Of a stretch of 64,000 nucleotides of DNA, positions 44,549 through 53,347 are shown one piece after another. The position numbers and the translations under genes are program-made. The DNA is taken from positions 44,799 through 108,798 of the forward strand of contig CANJWH010000002.1 of assembly GCA_947478465.1 (NCBI GenBank), read 5' to 3'. Each line of letters begins with the position of its first letter. Position 1 is the stretch's first letter. Origin of the DNA: Bacteroidota bacterium. Lineage in GTDB: Bacteria > Bacteroidota > Bacteroidia > SXHM01. A model generated the notes under the pieces. That model was given only the letters and a program-made list of their open reading frames with translations, searched no databases and had not been told where the DNA came from.

Positions 44549-46438
44549 ATGAAACACTTTTCCTCACTCCGTATTTTTATCAGCCTTATTGCATCCTTGT
44601 TTGCGCTTACTGCAACACAAGATGCAAAAGCCTGTTATGCCAACTTTACCTACAGCAATGCCTGTGCAGGCGATACTGTTTGGTTTTATGCTGCCGACCT
44701 GTATGCTGTTTATACCTGGGATTTTGGCGACAGCACAGGCGAAGTAAACGTGAACCACGACACCACAACCTGGCACGTTTACACCGAGCCGGGAACCTAT
44801 TTTGTTTCATTGTTTGTAAACATTGGTGCTGAGTGGGATTATCATTACGAGGTAATTACCATTGGCGAAACCTGCCTGAATGCCGACTTTACCTATGCCT
44901 GCGGAAGTTCGGGCTACGAATATTTTTACAACAGCAGTGTGGGTGGCTCTTCGTTTTTCTGGGATTTTGGCGATCCGCTTTCAGGAGTAAATGATACATC
45001 GTCATTAATGAACCCGTATCACCAATATCCGTCAGGTGGTAACTACATTGTTACATTGATTACATCAGACGGAAATGATGCCGATACCATTACCCAAAAC
45101 ATATTGGTTGATTACAATTGCAATATGGGAATTGGCGCAACTATTTATCCCGGCACCTGGGGACTTTGTGCAGGCGACAGCATTGTTATGAATGTTTCCT
45201 ACACCGGAACTATTACTTCTTACAGTTGGGATTTTGGCGACCCTGCTTCAGGTAGCGACAATGTTTCTGCACTTGATTTTCCTGCACACGTTTACGATGA
45301 ACCCGGCTGTTATCTGGTAACGCTTGTCATCTCAGATGGCATTGAAACCGACACTGTTTATGCAGTGTTTGATGTGCAGGATTGCACCTGCTGGCCCGGT
45401 GATGCCAATGGCGATGGTGAAGTAAAATGCGATGATATTTTTCCGATTGGAATGTTTTACCTCACCAGCGGAACACCGCGCGCCAATGCAAGCAACAGCT
45501 TTACTTCACAAGTTGCAACGGACTGGTCGGGCTTTGGAAATTTCATGTATCTGCAACGCCTGATGGATATGAAAATGGCCGACTGCAATGGCAACGGAAC
45601 TATTGATAACAATGATCTGATTGCTATCAATAACAACTACGGAATGCGCCACAATAATCATAACAATGTTAGCAATATGCAGGAAGCAATAGCATCTGAT
45701 CCTACACTGTGGCTTGACTTCGGGCAAACAGAAGCACAACAGGGCACTACCGTTACTGCAACTATTTATCTGGGCAGTGCAAATATTCCTGTAAATAATC
45801 TTTACGGTTACTCGTTCACCGTTAATTATGATCCGGCATTAGTGGTGCAGGGTTCAGTTTCTGTAAACCTTAGCAACAACTGGCTTGGAAATAACACCAA
45901 TGAATTGATGATTACCCATGATGATTATGTTAACGGACAAATTGATGCAGCCGTTGTGCGTTATGACAAAGTACAATTGGCTTCAGGCTTCGGACAAATA
46001 GGTACTGTTACCTTCCAGTTAAAACAAAATGTTTCAGGAACCCTGCATGCATTTTTCGGAAGCTCTGCCAAGGTGCTTTCAACTACTATGTACAGCTCAA
46101 TTGTATCGTCAAACATGCAGGTCTTCAAACCCGTTAACCTAGTGGCTGACGACCTTCTTGTATTAAACCCAGCGGGCATCAGCGAATACCAAAACGATAA
46201 TGCACTTTCACTTTTCCCTAATCCAACCATTGGAATAGTAAGCCTTATGCCTGCAAATAACACAGTGTTATCTGATATCAGTTTATTCAACACAGCCGGT
46301 CAGCTGGTGTTTATCAGGAGCGGAAATTTCAGCACTACAGTTTCCATCAACACTGCTGATTTTGCAGCAGGCATTTACACCCTGTCCTGCAAAACAAACA
46401 ATGGCATGGTGATGAAAAAACTGAGTGTAGTAAAATAA
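44549..46438 (+). CDS. Secreted PKD / dockerin-like / cohesin-like protein with a type IX sorting tail
   Basis: A 629-residue secreted protein. The signal peptide is about 1-29. Three PKD-type blocks follow (each with a YTWDFGDST, FFWDFGDPL or YSWDFGDPA strand) to about 275. A dockerin-like pair of calcium loops is seen: DANGDGEVKCDD at 285 and DCNGNGTIDNND near 344. A cohesin-like beta-sandwich follows at about 387-520 (TVTATIYLGSANIPVNNLYGYSFTVNYDPALV). The C-terminal 75 residues (SLFPNPTIGIVSL, ending GIYTLSCKTNNGMVMKKLSVVK) are the type IX secretion sorting domain. It is probably a cell-surface or matrix adhesion protein; the dockerin-like and cohesin-like assignments are by eye. Confidence 0.8.
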   Translation: MKHFSSLRIFISLIASLFALTATQDAKACYANFTYSNACAGDTVWFYAADLYAVYTWDFGDSTGEVNVNHDTTTWHVYTEPGTYFVSLFVNIGAEWDYHYEVITIGETCLNADFTYACGSSGYEYFYNSSVGGSSFFWDFGDPLSGVNDTSSLMNPYHQYPSGGNYIVTLITSDGNDADTITQNILVDYNCNMGIGATIYPGTWGLCAGDSIVMNVSYTGTITSYSWDFGDPASGSDNVSALDFPAHVYDEPGCYLVTLVISDGIETDTVYAVFDVQDCTCWPGDANGDGEVKCDDIFPIGMFYLTSGTPRANASNSFTSQVATDWSGFGNFMYLQRLMDMKMADCNGNGTIDNNDLIAINNNYGMRHNNHNNVSNMQEAIASDPTLWLDFGQTEAQQGTTVTATIYLGSANIPVNNLYGYSFTVNYDPALVVQGSVSVNLSNNWLGNNTNELMITHDDYVNGQIDAAVVRYDKVQLASGFGQIGTVTFQLKQNVSGTLHAFFGSSAKVLSTTMYSSIVSSNMQVFKPVNLVADDLLVLNPAGISEYQNDNALSLFPNPTIGIVSLMPANNTVLSDISLFNTAGQLVFIRSGNFSTTVSINTADFAAGIYTLSCKTNNGMVMKKLSVVK

Positions 46439-46450
46439 ACAGGAGCATTG

Positions 46451-46945
46451 ATGAAATCATCCATCTTCTTTTGTTTACTTCTCTTTTCAGTTTCTGCTTT
46501 TGGGCAATCAACCAAACTGGAATTAGGTATGAGGCGCAACGCTGCTCAGACAGTTATGGGCAGCGCTAAAATTGATTTGTATCAAAGCGATAAAACGGTT
46601 TATGCCTTTCACGAAAGCGTATTCTGCACCATTGATTTTGATGGAAATGAACGATGCAAAGGTTTTTATTGGTGGGCACAAAACGATACTACATTGACTA
46701 AAACTATTCAGGAAAACGGATTTTTAATCCGCGACAGCATCACCTTTTATGCAAAAGATTTTTCAGGAGTATTGAAAAAAGACAGCAATGCAAAAACACC
46801 TGTTTACCGTTTTATTGCTGCCCCGCCCGATACACTGGCACAGGTAAAAAAACCGGTAACCCCAATTGAAGAAACCCCGAAAGAAAAACCATTTTACGGG
46901 TTTACAATTTTGGGCGCTAAGGTTTGGGAGAAGAAGGAGAAGTAG
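46451..46945 (+). CDS. Secreted protein of unknown function
   Basis: A 164-residue protein with a clear signal peptide (MKSSIFFCLLLFSVSAFGQ). The mature part has a beta-rich middle (SAKIDLYQSDKTVYAFHESVFCTIDFDGNERCKGFYWW) and a proline-rich tail. I do not recognise the family. Start is ATG at 46451, 5 nt after AGGAG; a TTG 3 bp upstream gives one extra residue and is less likely. It follows the PKD gene by 12 bp, probably in the same transcript. Confidence 0.7.
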   Translation: MKSSIFFCLLLFSVSAFGQSTKLELGMRRNAAQTVMGSAKIDLYQSDKTVYAFHESVFCTIDFDGNERCKGFYWWAQNDTTLTKTIQENGFLIRDSITFYAKDFSGVLKKDSNAKTPVYRFIAAPPDTLAQVKKPVTPIEETPKEKPFYGFTILGAKVWEKKEK

Positions 46946-46952
46946 GCTTCCC

Positions 46953-47052
46953 GTCATGCTGAATTTGTTTCAGCCGTATCGTCATGCTGAACTTGTTTCA
47001 GCATCTCACGCATACACCTAACAGTAAGACCTTGAAACAAGTTCAAGGTGAC
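46953..47052. repeat. Dispersed palindromic repeat, copy B (three units)
   Basis: Two direct units with the core TGCTGAACTTGTTTCAG or its variant with TGAATTTG (46953-46973 and 46981-47001) and one inverted unit (47031-47052) fill most of the gap between the unknown secreted gene and rnpA. The outer pair also matches into the flanking TTCCCG/CGGGAA. Confidence 0.85.
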
Positions 47053-47101
47053 GGGAAACACCACTAACATTTTTTAACAACCAATCATCCCGCATTCAGT
47101 T

Positions 47102-47109
47102 TATCTTTG
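47102..47109 (+). promoter_or_regulatory. -7 promoter box of rnpA, leaderless arrangement
   Basis: TATCTTTG, an exact TAnnTTTG match, is followed by 4 nt and the ATG at 47114. The transcript should start at or next to the start codon. Confidence 0.65.
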
Positions 47110-47113
47110 TTCA

Positions 47114-47506
47114 ATGGAAAGCCAAACATTTACTAAAGACGAACGACTAAGCAGCCGCAAGCTTATTGAGCAGGTAGCAAAAGAAGGCAAGTCATTTCTG
47201 GTGCATCCGTTTAAAGTTATTGTGCTCGAAACTACAATAGAGTCAAACCACCCCGCACAGGTAATGATGAGTGCAGCCAAAAAAAGATTTCCCCGTGCTG
47301 TTGACCGCAACCGCATCAAACGCTTAATGCGTGAAGCCTACCGCAAAAACAAACACACGCTCTACACTGCGCTTACAGAGCAAAATAAAAAGCTGGCCAT
47401 CATGCTTATATATGTGGGTGCCGGGCTGCCCGAATATAAATTAGCTGAGGATAAAATAATTCTAATTTTACAACGTTTATCTAAGTATGAAACGCCTGCT
47501 CAGTAA
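47114..47506 (+). CDS. rnpA: Ribonuclease P protein component
   Basis: A basic 130-residue protein with the RnpA signature [17 protein letters not shown] (about 73-90) and the preceding [17 protein letters not shown]. It assists the RNase P RNA in trimming tRNA 5' ends. The gene starts 4 nt after a promoter box and overlaps yidD by 20 bp, a common arrangement. Confidence 0.93.
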   Translation: MESQTFTKDERLSSRKLIEQVAKEGKSFLVHPFKVIVLETTIESNHPAQVMMSAAKKRFPRAVDRNRIKRLMREAYRKNKHTLYTALTEQNKKLAIMLIYVGAGLPEYKLAEDKIILILQRLSKYETPAQ

Positions 47507-47708
47507 TTTTTTTATTTTACTTATCCGCTTTTACAAAGCAGCTATTTCGCCATTTCTGGGCGCTGCATGCCGCTACACGCCTACCTGTTCGCAATACGGT
47601 GTTGAGGCCATACAAAAACACGGTCCGTTCAAAGGATTGTGGCTAACTATTAAACGCGTTGTATCCTGTAATCCCTGGGGCGGACATGGATATGACCCTG
47701 TTCCATAA
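47487..47708 (+). CDS. yidD: YidD, membrane protein insertion efficiency factor
   Basis: A 73-residue protein with the family core [60 protein letters not shown], including the conserved CRYxPTCSxY and CNPWxxxGxDPVP motifs. YidD aids YidC-dependent membrane insertion. It overlaps rnpA, and yidC is encoded at 53348-55210 on the other strand rather than next to it. Confidence 0.96.
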   Translation: MKRLLSNFFILLIRFYKAAISPFLGAACRYTPTCSQYGVEAIQKHGPFKGLWLTIKRVVSCNPWGGHGYDPVP

Positions 47709-47721
47709 ACTATTTTAACAG

Positions 47722-49401
47722 ATGAAAAGACTAAAAGATTTATCACTCAGAACCAAAGGATTAATTCTTGCAATCACATTTTCAGGTATTGCATTTCTTA
47801 ACTCTTCCTTCGTTGACAACTACTTTGAGATAACCAAGAACCTCGACATTTTTGTTACACTCTTCAAAGAGCTCAACCTTTATTATGTTGATGAAACCAA
47901 GCCTGGCGACCTGATGAAAACAGGTATTGAAGGTATGTTGGAGTCGCTTGATCCTTACACTAACTACATTCCTGAATCAGATATTGAAGATTTCCGTTTC
48001 ATGCAAACCGGACAATACGGAGGAATTGGCGCTCTCATCCGCACCAAAGAAAAAAAGATTTTAATTGCAGAACCTTATGAAGGTTCTCCCGCACTGAAAG
48101 CCGGACTCCAGGCCGGTGATGAAATTGTTGAGGTGAATGGGAAATCAACAGAAGGAAAAAACTCTGAAGACATCAGTAAGATTTTAAAAGGCCAGCCCAA
48201 CACCGAAGTAAAGCTGGTTGTAAAACGCGATGGTGTTGACAAGCCGATTGAAAAAACAATCATGCGCGAAGAGATAAAAGTAAAATCTGTTCCGCACTAC
48301 GATATGCTGAATAATGAAGTTGGCTACATTAAACTCAACCAGTTTACAGACAAATGTACGGATGAAGTGGAAGCAGCTTTTAAAGAACTGAAAGAGAAAA
48401 AAGGAATGAAGGCACTTGTATTAGACTTGCGCGGCAACCCGGGCGGTCTTTTGAATGAAGCAGTAAGTCTCAGTAATCTGTTTGTTGAAAAAGGTCAGTT
48501 GGTAGTAAGCACAAAAGGAAAAGTAAAAGAATGGGAAAAAACTTACAAAGCCCCCAACACTCCGTTAGATCTTGATATTCCGTTAGTGGTATTGGTAAAC
48601 AGTGGCTCTGCTTCTGCATCTGAAATTGTTTCGGGAACTATTCAGGATCTTGATCGCGGAGTAATAATAGGACAACGTTCTTATGGCAAGGGATTAGTAC
48701 AAACCACCCGCCCGCTTTCTTACAACACACAACTGAAAGTTACTACTGCAAAATATTATATCCCCAGCGGACGTTGTATACAGGCACTGGATTACACACA
48801 TCGCAATGAAGATGGCAGCGTGGGCAAAGTTCCAGACTCGCTGATGAAGCAATTTGCAACCAAAAATGGCCGACCTGTTTTTGATGGCGGTGGTGTATTG
48901 CCGGATGTAGTTCTGGAAGCTGCTTCTTACTCTCAGATTACAAGAGCATTAAGCAACAAGAGTCTCATCTTTGATTTTGCAACTAAGTTTAAACGTGAGA
49001 ATCCAACAATTGCTGCGGTAAAAGATTTTCAGATTACCGATGAAATCATGAATCAGTTTACAGCCTTTATTGCTGATAAAGATTACGAATACTCTACCAA
49101 AAGCGAAGATGTGGTAAAAGCATTTAAAGAAACTGCTGAAAAAGAAAAGTACTTTAAAGATGTGGAAAAGGAATATGATGCTCTGAAAGCAAAACTGAGC
49201 CACAATAAAACAGAAGACCTCGAAACATTTAAAGAAGAAATAAAAGAATTGTTGAAATCCGAAATTGTTTCACGCTACTATTACCAGAAAGGCCGCGTAG
49301 AATCATTATTGGACAATGATCCGGACATTAAAGAAGCATTGAGTGTGTTGGCTGATAAGGCAAGATATACAGCACTGCTTGCAGCTCCGGGAAAGAAATA
49401 A
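47722..49401 (+). CDS. S41 family C-terminal processing peptidase
   Basis: A 559-residue periplasmic protease of the CtpA/Prc family. An N-terminal hydrophobic segment (residues about 13-30) acts as anchor or signal. A helical cap with LESLDPYTNYIPESD is followed by a PDZ domain at about 90-180 (GGIGALIRTKEKKILIAEPYEGSPALKAGLQAGDEIVEVNGKS). The catalytic core has LVLDLRGNPGGLLNEAV, VLVNSGSASASEIVSG near 292-305 with the nucleophile serine, and RSYGKGLVQT with general base K323. It likely trims or degrades envelope proteins. It starts 13 bp after yidD. Confidence 0.94.
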   Translation: MKRLKDLSLRTKGLILAITFSGIAFLNSSFVDNYFEITKNLDIFVTLFKELNLYYVDETKPGDLMKTGIEGMLESLDPYTNYIPESDIEDFRFMQTGQYGGIGALIRTKEKKILIAEPYEGSPALKAGLQAGDEIVEVNGKSTEGKNSEDISKILKGQPNTEVKLVVKRDGVDKPIEKTIMREEIKVKSVPHYDMLNNEVGYIKLNQFTDKCTDEVEAAFKELKEKKGMKALVLDLRGNPGGLLNEAVSLSNLFVEKGQLVVSTKGKVKEWEKTYKAPNTPLDLDIPLVVLVNSGSASASEIVSGTIQDLDRGVIIGQRSYGKGLVQTTRPLSYNTQLKVTTAKYYIPSGRCIQALDYTHRNEDGSVGKVPDSLMKQFATKNGRPVFDGGGVLPDVVLEAASYSQITRALSNKSLIFDFATKFKRENPTIAAVKDFQITDEIMNQFTAFIADKDYEYSTKSEDVVKAFKETAEKEKYFKDVEKEYDALKAKLSHNKTEDLETFKEEIKELLKSEIVSRYYYQKGRVESLLDNDPDIKEALSVLADKARYTALLAAPGKK

Positions 49402-49419
49402 AATAAATTAACAGTTCAC

Positions 49420-49479
49420 GTCATGCTGAACTTGTTTCAGCATTTTATTAATTATACCCTGAAACAAGTTCAGGGTGAC
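49420..49479. repeat. Dispersed palindromic repeat, copy C
   Basis: Arms 49420-49440 and 49459-49479 match inversely over 21 positions with two mismatches; the shared core is CTGAACTTGTTTCAG. It lies in the 99-bp gap between the S41 peptidase and the ligase-like gene, and may help end peptidase transcription. Confidence 0.85.
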
Positions 49480-49500
49480 GAGTTTTAAAACTAAAACAAC

Positions 49501-50724
49501 TTGCAGCAAGCCCGGAAATATTTCGGTAATACAACTGAAACATTGCTGCTTATTTCACTGCTCTACACAGCAGCCGTAATGCCGTTTCAAAAGCAGGGTG
49601 TTCCCGTTTGGCCGGGCATTGCACTCATGGCTGCAGTTTGGTTATTTTCCGGAAATCTGAAAACTAAATTTCAGCTGTTTCTTGCAAAAAGAAATGCACT
49701 CATATTTTCATCGCTCTATCTCTTTTATTGCTTAGGATTATTCTACTCTTCAAATACTGATTATGCACAAACGGATCTTTTACTTAAAATTCCCTTGCTG
49801 CTTTTTCCACTGGTAATTTCCTCATCATCCTTAAAAGGCAAAACGGATTTTATTCTTAAAATATTTTTATTGGCAGCATTGCTTTCAGCTGTTATCTGTG
49901 TTGCTCGCTCGGGTTATCTTACTTACACCACTGGCGAAAATTATTTTTATTACTACAAACTCTCCTGGTTTTTTCATGTGGGTCATTATACCATGTATCT
50001 TGTATTTGCTGCTTTTGTGGCTTTGTATTTTTTCTTCAAGGAAGAGAAAAGTAATATAAAAGCGGTCTACATTTTCACATTCCTGTTTTTAACGCTTGTT
50101 ATTTTTCTGCTTTCTGCACGTGCTCAGATTATAGCCTATTTTGCGGTTATCACTTGCGGAGCAATTTTCTATCTGCTCAAAAATGGAAACAGGTTGAAAG
50201 GATTACTCATCTTATTTTTATTGCTGACAACAGCCGGAGTTGCCCTTTATTTTATTCCTGCAACCCGAGAACGTTTTAAAACCACAGAAGTGGAATTGAA
50301 TCATTTTTTCAATGGAAATAAGCCGAATAGCTATGCTTCTTATTTGCGTTTGGCTGTCTGGCAAACAGGCGTTGAAGTTATTCGTGAACATCCATTGACT
50401 GGCACAGGCACAGGCGATGCAAAAGATGAACTGATAAAAAAAGCTCAGGAAAAAAATTACGACATCATTGTCAAAAAAAATCTGAATTATCATAACCAGT
50501 TTATGCAGACATGGGCAGCCATCGGCTTGCCGGGTTTTTTTGCGTTGCTGTTTTCAATCATAACAGGAATAGTTTACTCATTAAATAAAAGACAATATCT
50601 CGTTACTGCATTTTTTATGATTATTGTCATTAGCTTTTTAACCGAATCAATGTTAGAGCGTCAGGCAGGTGTTATTTTCTATTCCTTTTTCAGTGCAATA
50701 CTTATCTTCGCTGACAATGAATAA
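49501..50724 (+). CDS. O-antigen ligase-like membrane protein
   Basis: A 407-residue polytopic protein with about 11 helices. The late periplasmic segment ASYLRLAVWQTGVEVIREHPLTGTGTGDAKDELIKKAQ and NYHNQFMQTWAAIGLPGFFALL give the HPLTGxGxGD and NQFMQ-W patterns of the O-antigen ligase/polymerase family. It probably polymerises or attaches a glycan in the periplasm. The start is TTG at 49501, just after the repeat; no promoter box is clear. It overlaps the next gene by 8 bp and is its paralogue. Confidence 0.85.
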   Translation: MQQARKYFGNTTETLLLISLLYTAAVMPFQKQGVPVWPGIALMAAVWLFSGNLKTKFQLFLAKRNALIFSSLYLFYCLGLFYSSNTDYAQTDLLLKIPLLLFPLVISSSSLKGKTDFILKIFLLAALLSAVICVARSGYLTYTTGENYFYYYKLSWFFHVGHYTMYLVFAAFVALYFFFKEEKSNIKAVYIFTFLFLTLVIFLLSARAQIIAYFAVITCGAIFYLLKNGNRLKGLLILFLLLTTAGVALYFIPATRERFKTTEVELNHFFNGNKPNSYASYLRLAVWQTGVEVIREHPLTGTGTGDAKDELIKKAQEKNYDIIVKKNLNYHNQFMQTWAAIGLPGFFALLFSIITGIVYSLNKRQYLVTAFFMIIVISFLTESMLERQAGVIFYSFFSAILIFADNE

Positions 50725-52312
50725 ATTGCTTGGCTTCATCAGGCCGTATCATCCGCAGGTTTATGTTGCCGCATTGGCAATGGCTGTTCTTGGTATGCCG
50801 CTTTCAAAGGTGCTGATAAGCATTTCTATGATTTTACTTTTTGCTAACTGGTTAGTGGAAGGTGGTTTGAAAGAAAAGATGCGTCTTTTTTTTAGTAATA
50901 AAATTGCAGTCGCACTTGCTTCGCTTTATCTGCTGCATCTCATAGGCCTGTTCTGGACTAATGATTTTGCTTATGCGCTCAAAGACCTGAAAACAAAACT
51001 GCCTTTGCTATTGCTTCCGGTTATTTTGTCAAGCACTCCTGCTCTCTCAGATAATAACTTCAAAATTGTTTTGCACGTTTTTCTGTTTGCGCTTTTCTGC
51101 GAAACCATGGTGGGTGTTTACAATCTGTATGGTTTTTCCGGTAAAATAATTACCAATATGCGTGAAATGACATCACATGTTTCGCACATCCGCTTTAGTC
51201 TGATGTTGTGCATGGGAATTTTTTCTGTTGCATATCTGATTACAAAATGGAAAGATGAATACAGCCAACGACAAAAAATCATGATGGGTTCACTTGCAGT
51301 GTGGTTTATGTTCTTTCTTTTTGTACTGCAAAGCGCAAATGGACTTATTATCTTTTTCATTACTGCATTATTCTCCGTTTTCTATGGTATTCTTAAAACA
51401 AAGAACAGGGCATTGAAAATCTCATTTTTCTCTTTTATTATTCTTTCCATTGCAGCAGCAGGTCTTTGGGTAGGAAGTGTTGTAAAGAATTTTTATCACG
51501 TGAATGAGGTTAATGTTGCGCAGTTGGATACGCTTACAGCACTTGGAAATCGTTATAAACACAACATGAAAGATACACGTATTGAAAACGGAAATCGTGT
51601 AGGAGTATATGTAGCCTGGGAAGAATTGGAGCAGGCCTGGAACAAAAGAAGTGATTTGAAATTTGATGATAAAGATAAAAACGGAAGTCTGGTTTGCTTT
51701 ACACTCGAACGTTTTCTCACATCAAAAGGCTACCGCAAAGATGCCGGAGGGGTTGCACAACTTACTGACAAAGATATTGCTGCAATACAAAGCGGTGTTG
51801 CTAATTACCGTTATCTGGATAAACTGAGTTTCAGCGACAGGATTTATGAAATACTTTGGGAGTTTGAAGATTACCGTACAAAACGAAATCCAAGTGGACA
51901 CTCGGTTATGCAACGTTTTGAATACTGGAAAGCAGCGCTAAATATTATTAAAGAAAATAAAAATTTCGGAGTTGGAACAGGAGATTTGGCTAACGCTTAC
52001 AATGAGCAGTACGATAAAACGAATTCTCCACTTGCAGAAAATTTCAGGAAGCGCGCGCATAACCAATATCTTACCATAGCAGTTACTTTCGGTATTTTTG
52101 GATTTCTGTGGTTTCTGTTTTCGCTTTTCTATCCTTTGGTCGCACATCGTTTTCAACCGGGTTACCTCTATCTGGTTTTTTTTATAATTGCCTTGCTTTC
52201 ATTCATCAGTGAAGACACTTTGGAATCACAGGCAGGTGTTACCTTTTTTGCTTTCTTCAATTCATTTCTTCTTTTCTGTAACACATTGTTGAAGGCAGAT
52301 GAACATCCTTGA
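50717..52312 (+). CDS. O-antigen ligase-like membrane protein with an enlarged periplasmic loop
   Basis: A 531-residue paralogue of the preceding gene. The helices match, but an extra charged stretch of roughly 120 residues, about 270-390 (KDTRIENGNRVGVYVAWEELEQAWNKRSDLKFDDKDKNGSLVCFTLERF and following), is inserted in the large periplasmic loop before the shared late motif VMQRFEYWKAALNIIKENKNFGVGTGDLANAYNEQYD and HNQYLTIAVTFGIFGFLWF. Start is the ATG at 50717, which overlaps the upstream stop by 8 bp; a frame-open extension to 50669 would overlap far more. Confidence 0.83.
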   Translation: MNKLLGFIRPYHPQVYVAALAMAVLGMPLSKVLISISMILLFANWLVEGGLKEKMRLFFSNKIAVALASLYLLHLIGLFWTNDFAYALKDLKTKLPLLLLPVILSSTPALSDNNFKIVLHVFLFALFCETMVGVYNLYGFSGKIITNMREMTSHVSHIRFSLMLCMGIFSVAYLITKWKDEYSQRQKIMMGSLAVWFMFFLFVLQSANGLIIFFITALFSVFYGILKTKNRALKISFFSFIILSIAAAGLWVGSVVKNFYHVNEVNVAQLDTLTALGNRYKHNMKDTRIENGNRVGVYVAWEELEQAWNKRSDLKFDDKDKNGSLVCFTLERFLTSKGYRKDAGGVAQLTDKDIAAIQSGVANYRYLDKLSFSDRIYEILWEFEDYRTKRNPSGHSVMQRFEYWKAALNIIKENKNFGVGTGDLANAYNEQYDKTNSPLAENFRKRAHNQYLTIAVTFGIFGFLWFLFSLFYPLVAHRFQPGYLYLVFFIIALLSFISEDTLESQAGVTFFAFFNSFLLFCNTLLKADEHP

Positions 52313-53342
52313 AATAAATACTGAAAAAACATGGCGCGGTGGTGAGCGACAAACGCTTTACACAGTGGAAGGCCTGTCAGAGAAAGGAGTTAATGTTTCT
52401 CTTTTATGTCTTCAAAATAGTTTACTATCAATAAGAGCAAAACAAAGTAGAATCAATTTGATTGAAGTAACATCCCAATTTGCAGTATTCTTTTACCTTC
52501 TCTTCAATGCAAAAAAATACGATGTAATTCATGTGCAGAATTCAAAAGCACTCATATGGGTTGTGTTGTCAAAGTGGTTTCATAATGTACCGGTTGTGTA
52601 TACACGCAGAGTTGATTTTGTTCCCAAAGGTTTTCTCACGTTGTGGAAATACAAGCAACTAAATAAAGTAGTTGCCATTTCGGAAGCAATAAACACAATA
52701 CTGAAAAAGCAGGGTGTTCAGTATGTCGAGGTTATTCCTTCTATGATAAAACAACAGCGACTTAACAAAGGGAATGCGACAAGCATATTGCAAAAGCTGG
52801 ACATAAAAAACAAAAAATTAATTGCAACTACAGCTGCTTTTGTTCCTCACAAAGACCCGCATACAATGGTGCGTGCAATTGCAGAACTAAAAAAAATACG
52901 AAATGATTTTGTGTTTCTTCATTTTGGAGAAGGAGAACTAATGGAAGAAATAAAAACAGAAGTTCAAAAACAGAATTTACAGCAAGAATATATTTTCATG
53001 GGCTTCAGGGAGGAAGTAGAGGATTTTTTTTCGGTGATGGAAGTGTTTGTAATGAGCTCTCAGGAAGAAGGTTTGGGCAGTAGCGTATTGGATGCATTTC
53101 TTTACGGAGTGCCCGTGGTATCAACTGATGCAGGGGGGCTGAAAGAAACAGTAGAAGGTTTCGGATTAGTTTCTCCGGTTAAAGATTTTTCTGCTCTGGC
53201 TGCAAATATCAATCAGTTGTTAAACGATGTAACGCTGAGAAACTCGTTAATAGAAAAAGCTAAACAACGTGTTGAAGAAAAGTATTCTGTAAATAAAAAT
53301 ATTCAGGAATACCTTAAACTTTTCAGCAAACTGAAGAAGTAA
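52299..53342 (+). CDS. GT4-family glycosyltransferase
   Basis: A 347-residue GT4 enzyme: NTEKTWRGGERQTLYTVEGLSEKGVNVSLLCL (the GGER acceptor loop), YDVIHVQNSKA, VYTRRVDFVPKG, AISEAINTILKKQGV, IATTAAFVPHKDPHTMVRAIAEL, FVFLHFGEGELMEEI, FMGFREEVEDFFSVMEVFVMSSQEEGLGSSVLDAFLYGVPVVSTDAGGLKETV, with the E-x7-E motif in the last. It overlaps the ligase-like gene by 14 bp, linking glycan synthesis to the two ligases. Confidence 0.92.
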   Translation: MNILEINTEKTWRGGERQTLYTVEGLSEKGVNVSLLCLQNSLLSIRAKQSRINLIEVTSQFAVFFYLLFNAKKYDVIHVQNSKALIWVVLSKWFHNVPVVYTRRVDFVPKGFLTLWKYKQLNKVVAISEAINTILKKQGVQYVEVIPSMIKQQRLNKGNATSILQKLDIKNKKLIATTAAFVPHKDPHTMVRAIAELKKIRNDFVFLHFGEGELMEEIKTEVQKQNLQQEYIFMGFREEVEDFFSVMEVFVMSSQEEGLGSSVLDAFLYGVPVVSTDAGGLKETVEGFGLVSPVKDFSALAANINQLLNDVTLRNSLIEKAKQRVEEKYSVNKNIQEYLKLFSKLKK

Positions 53343-53347
53343 ATAAT

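Noticed and set aside
50669..50716. Upstream start for the second ligase-like gene
   Set aside because: It would overlap the preceding gene by 56 bp; the ATG at 50717 with an 8-bp overlap is typical here and starts a good helix.
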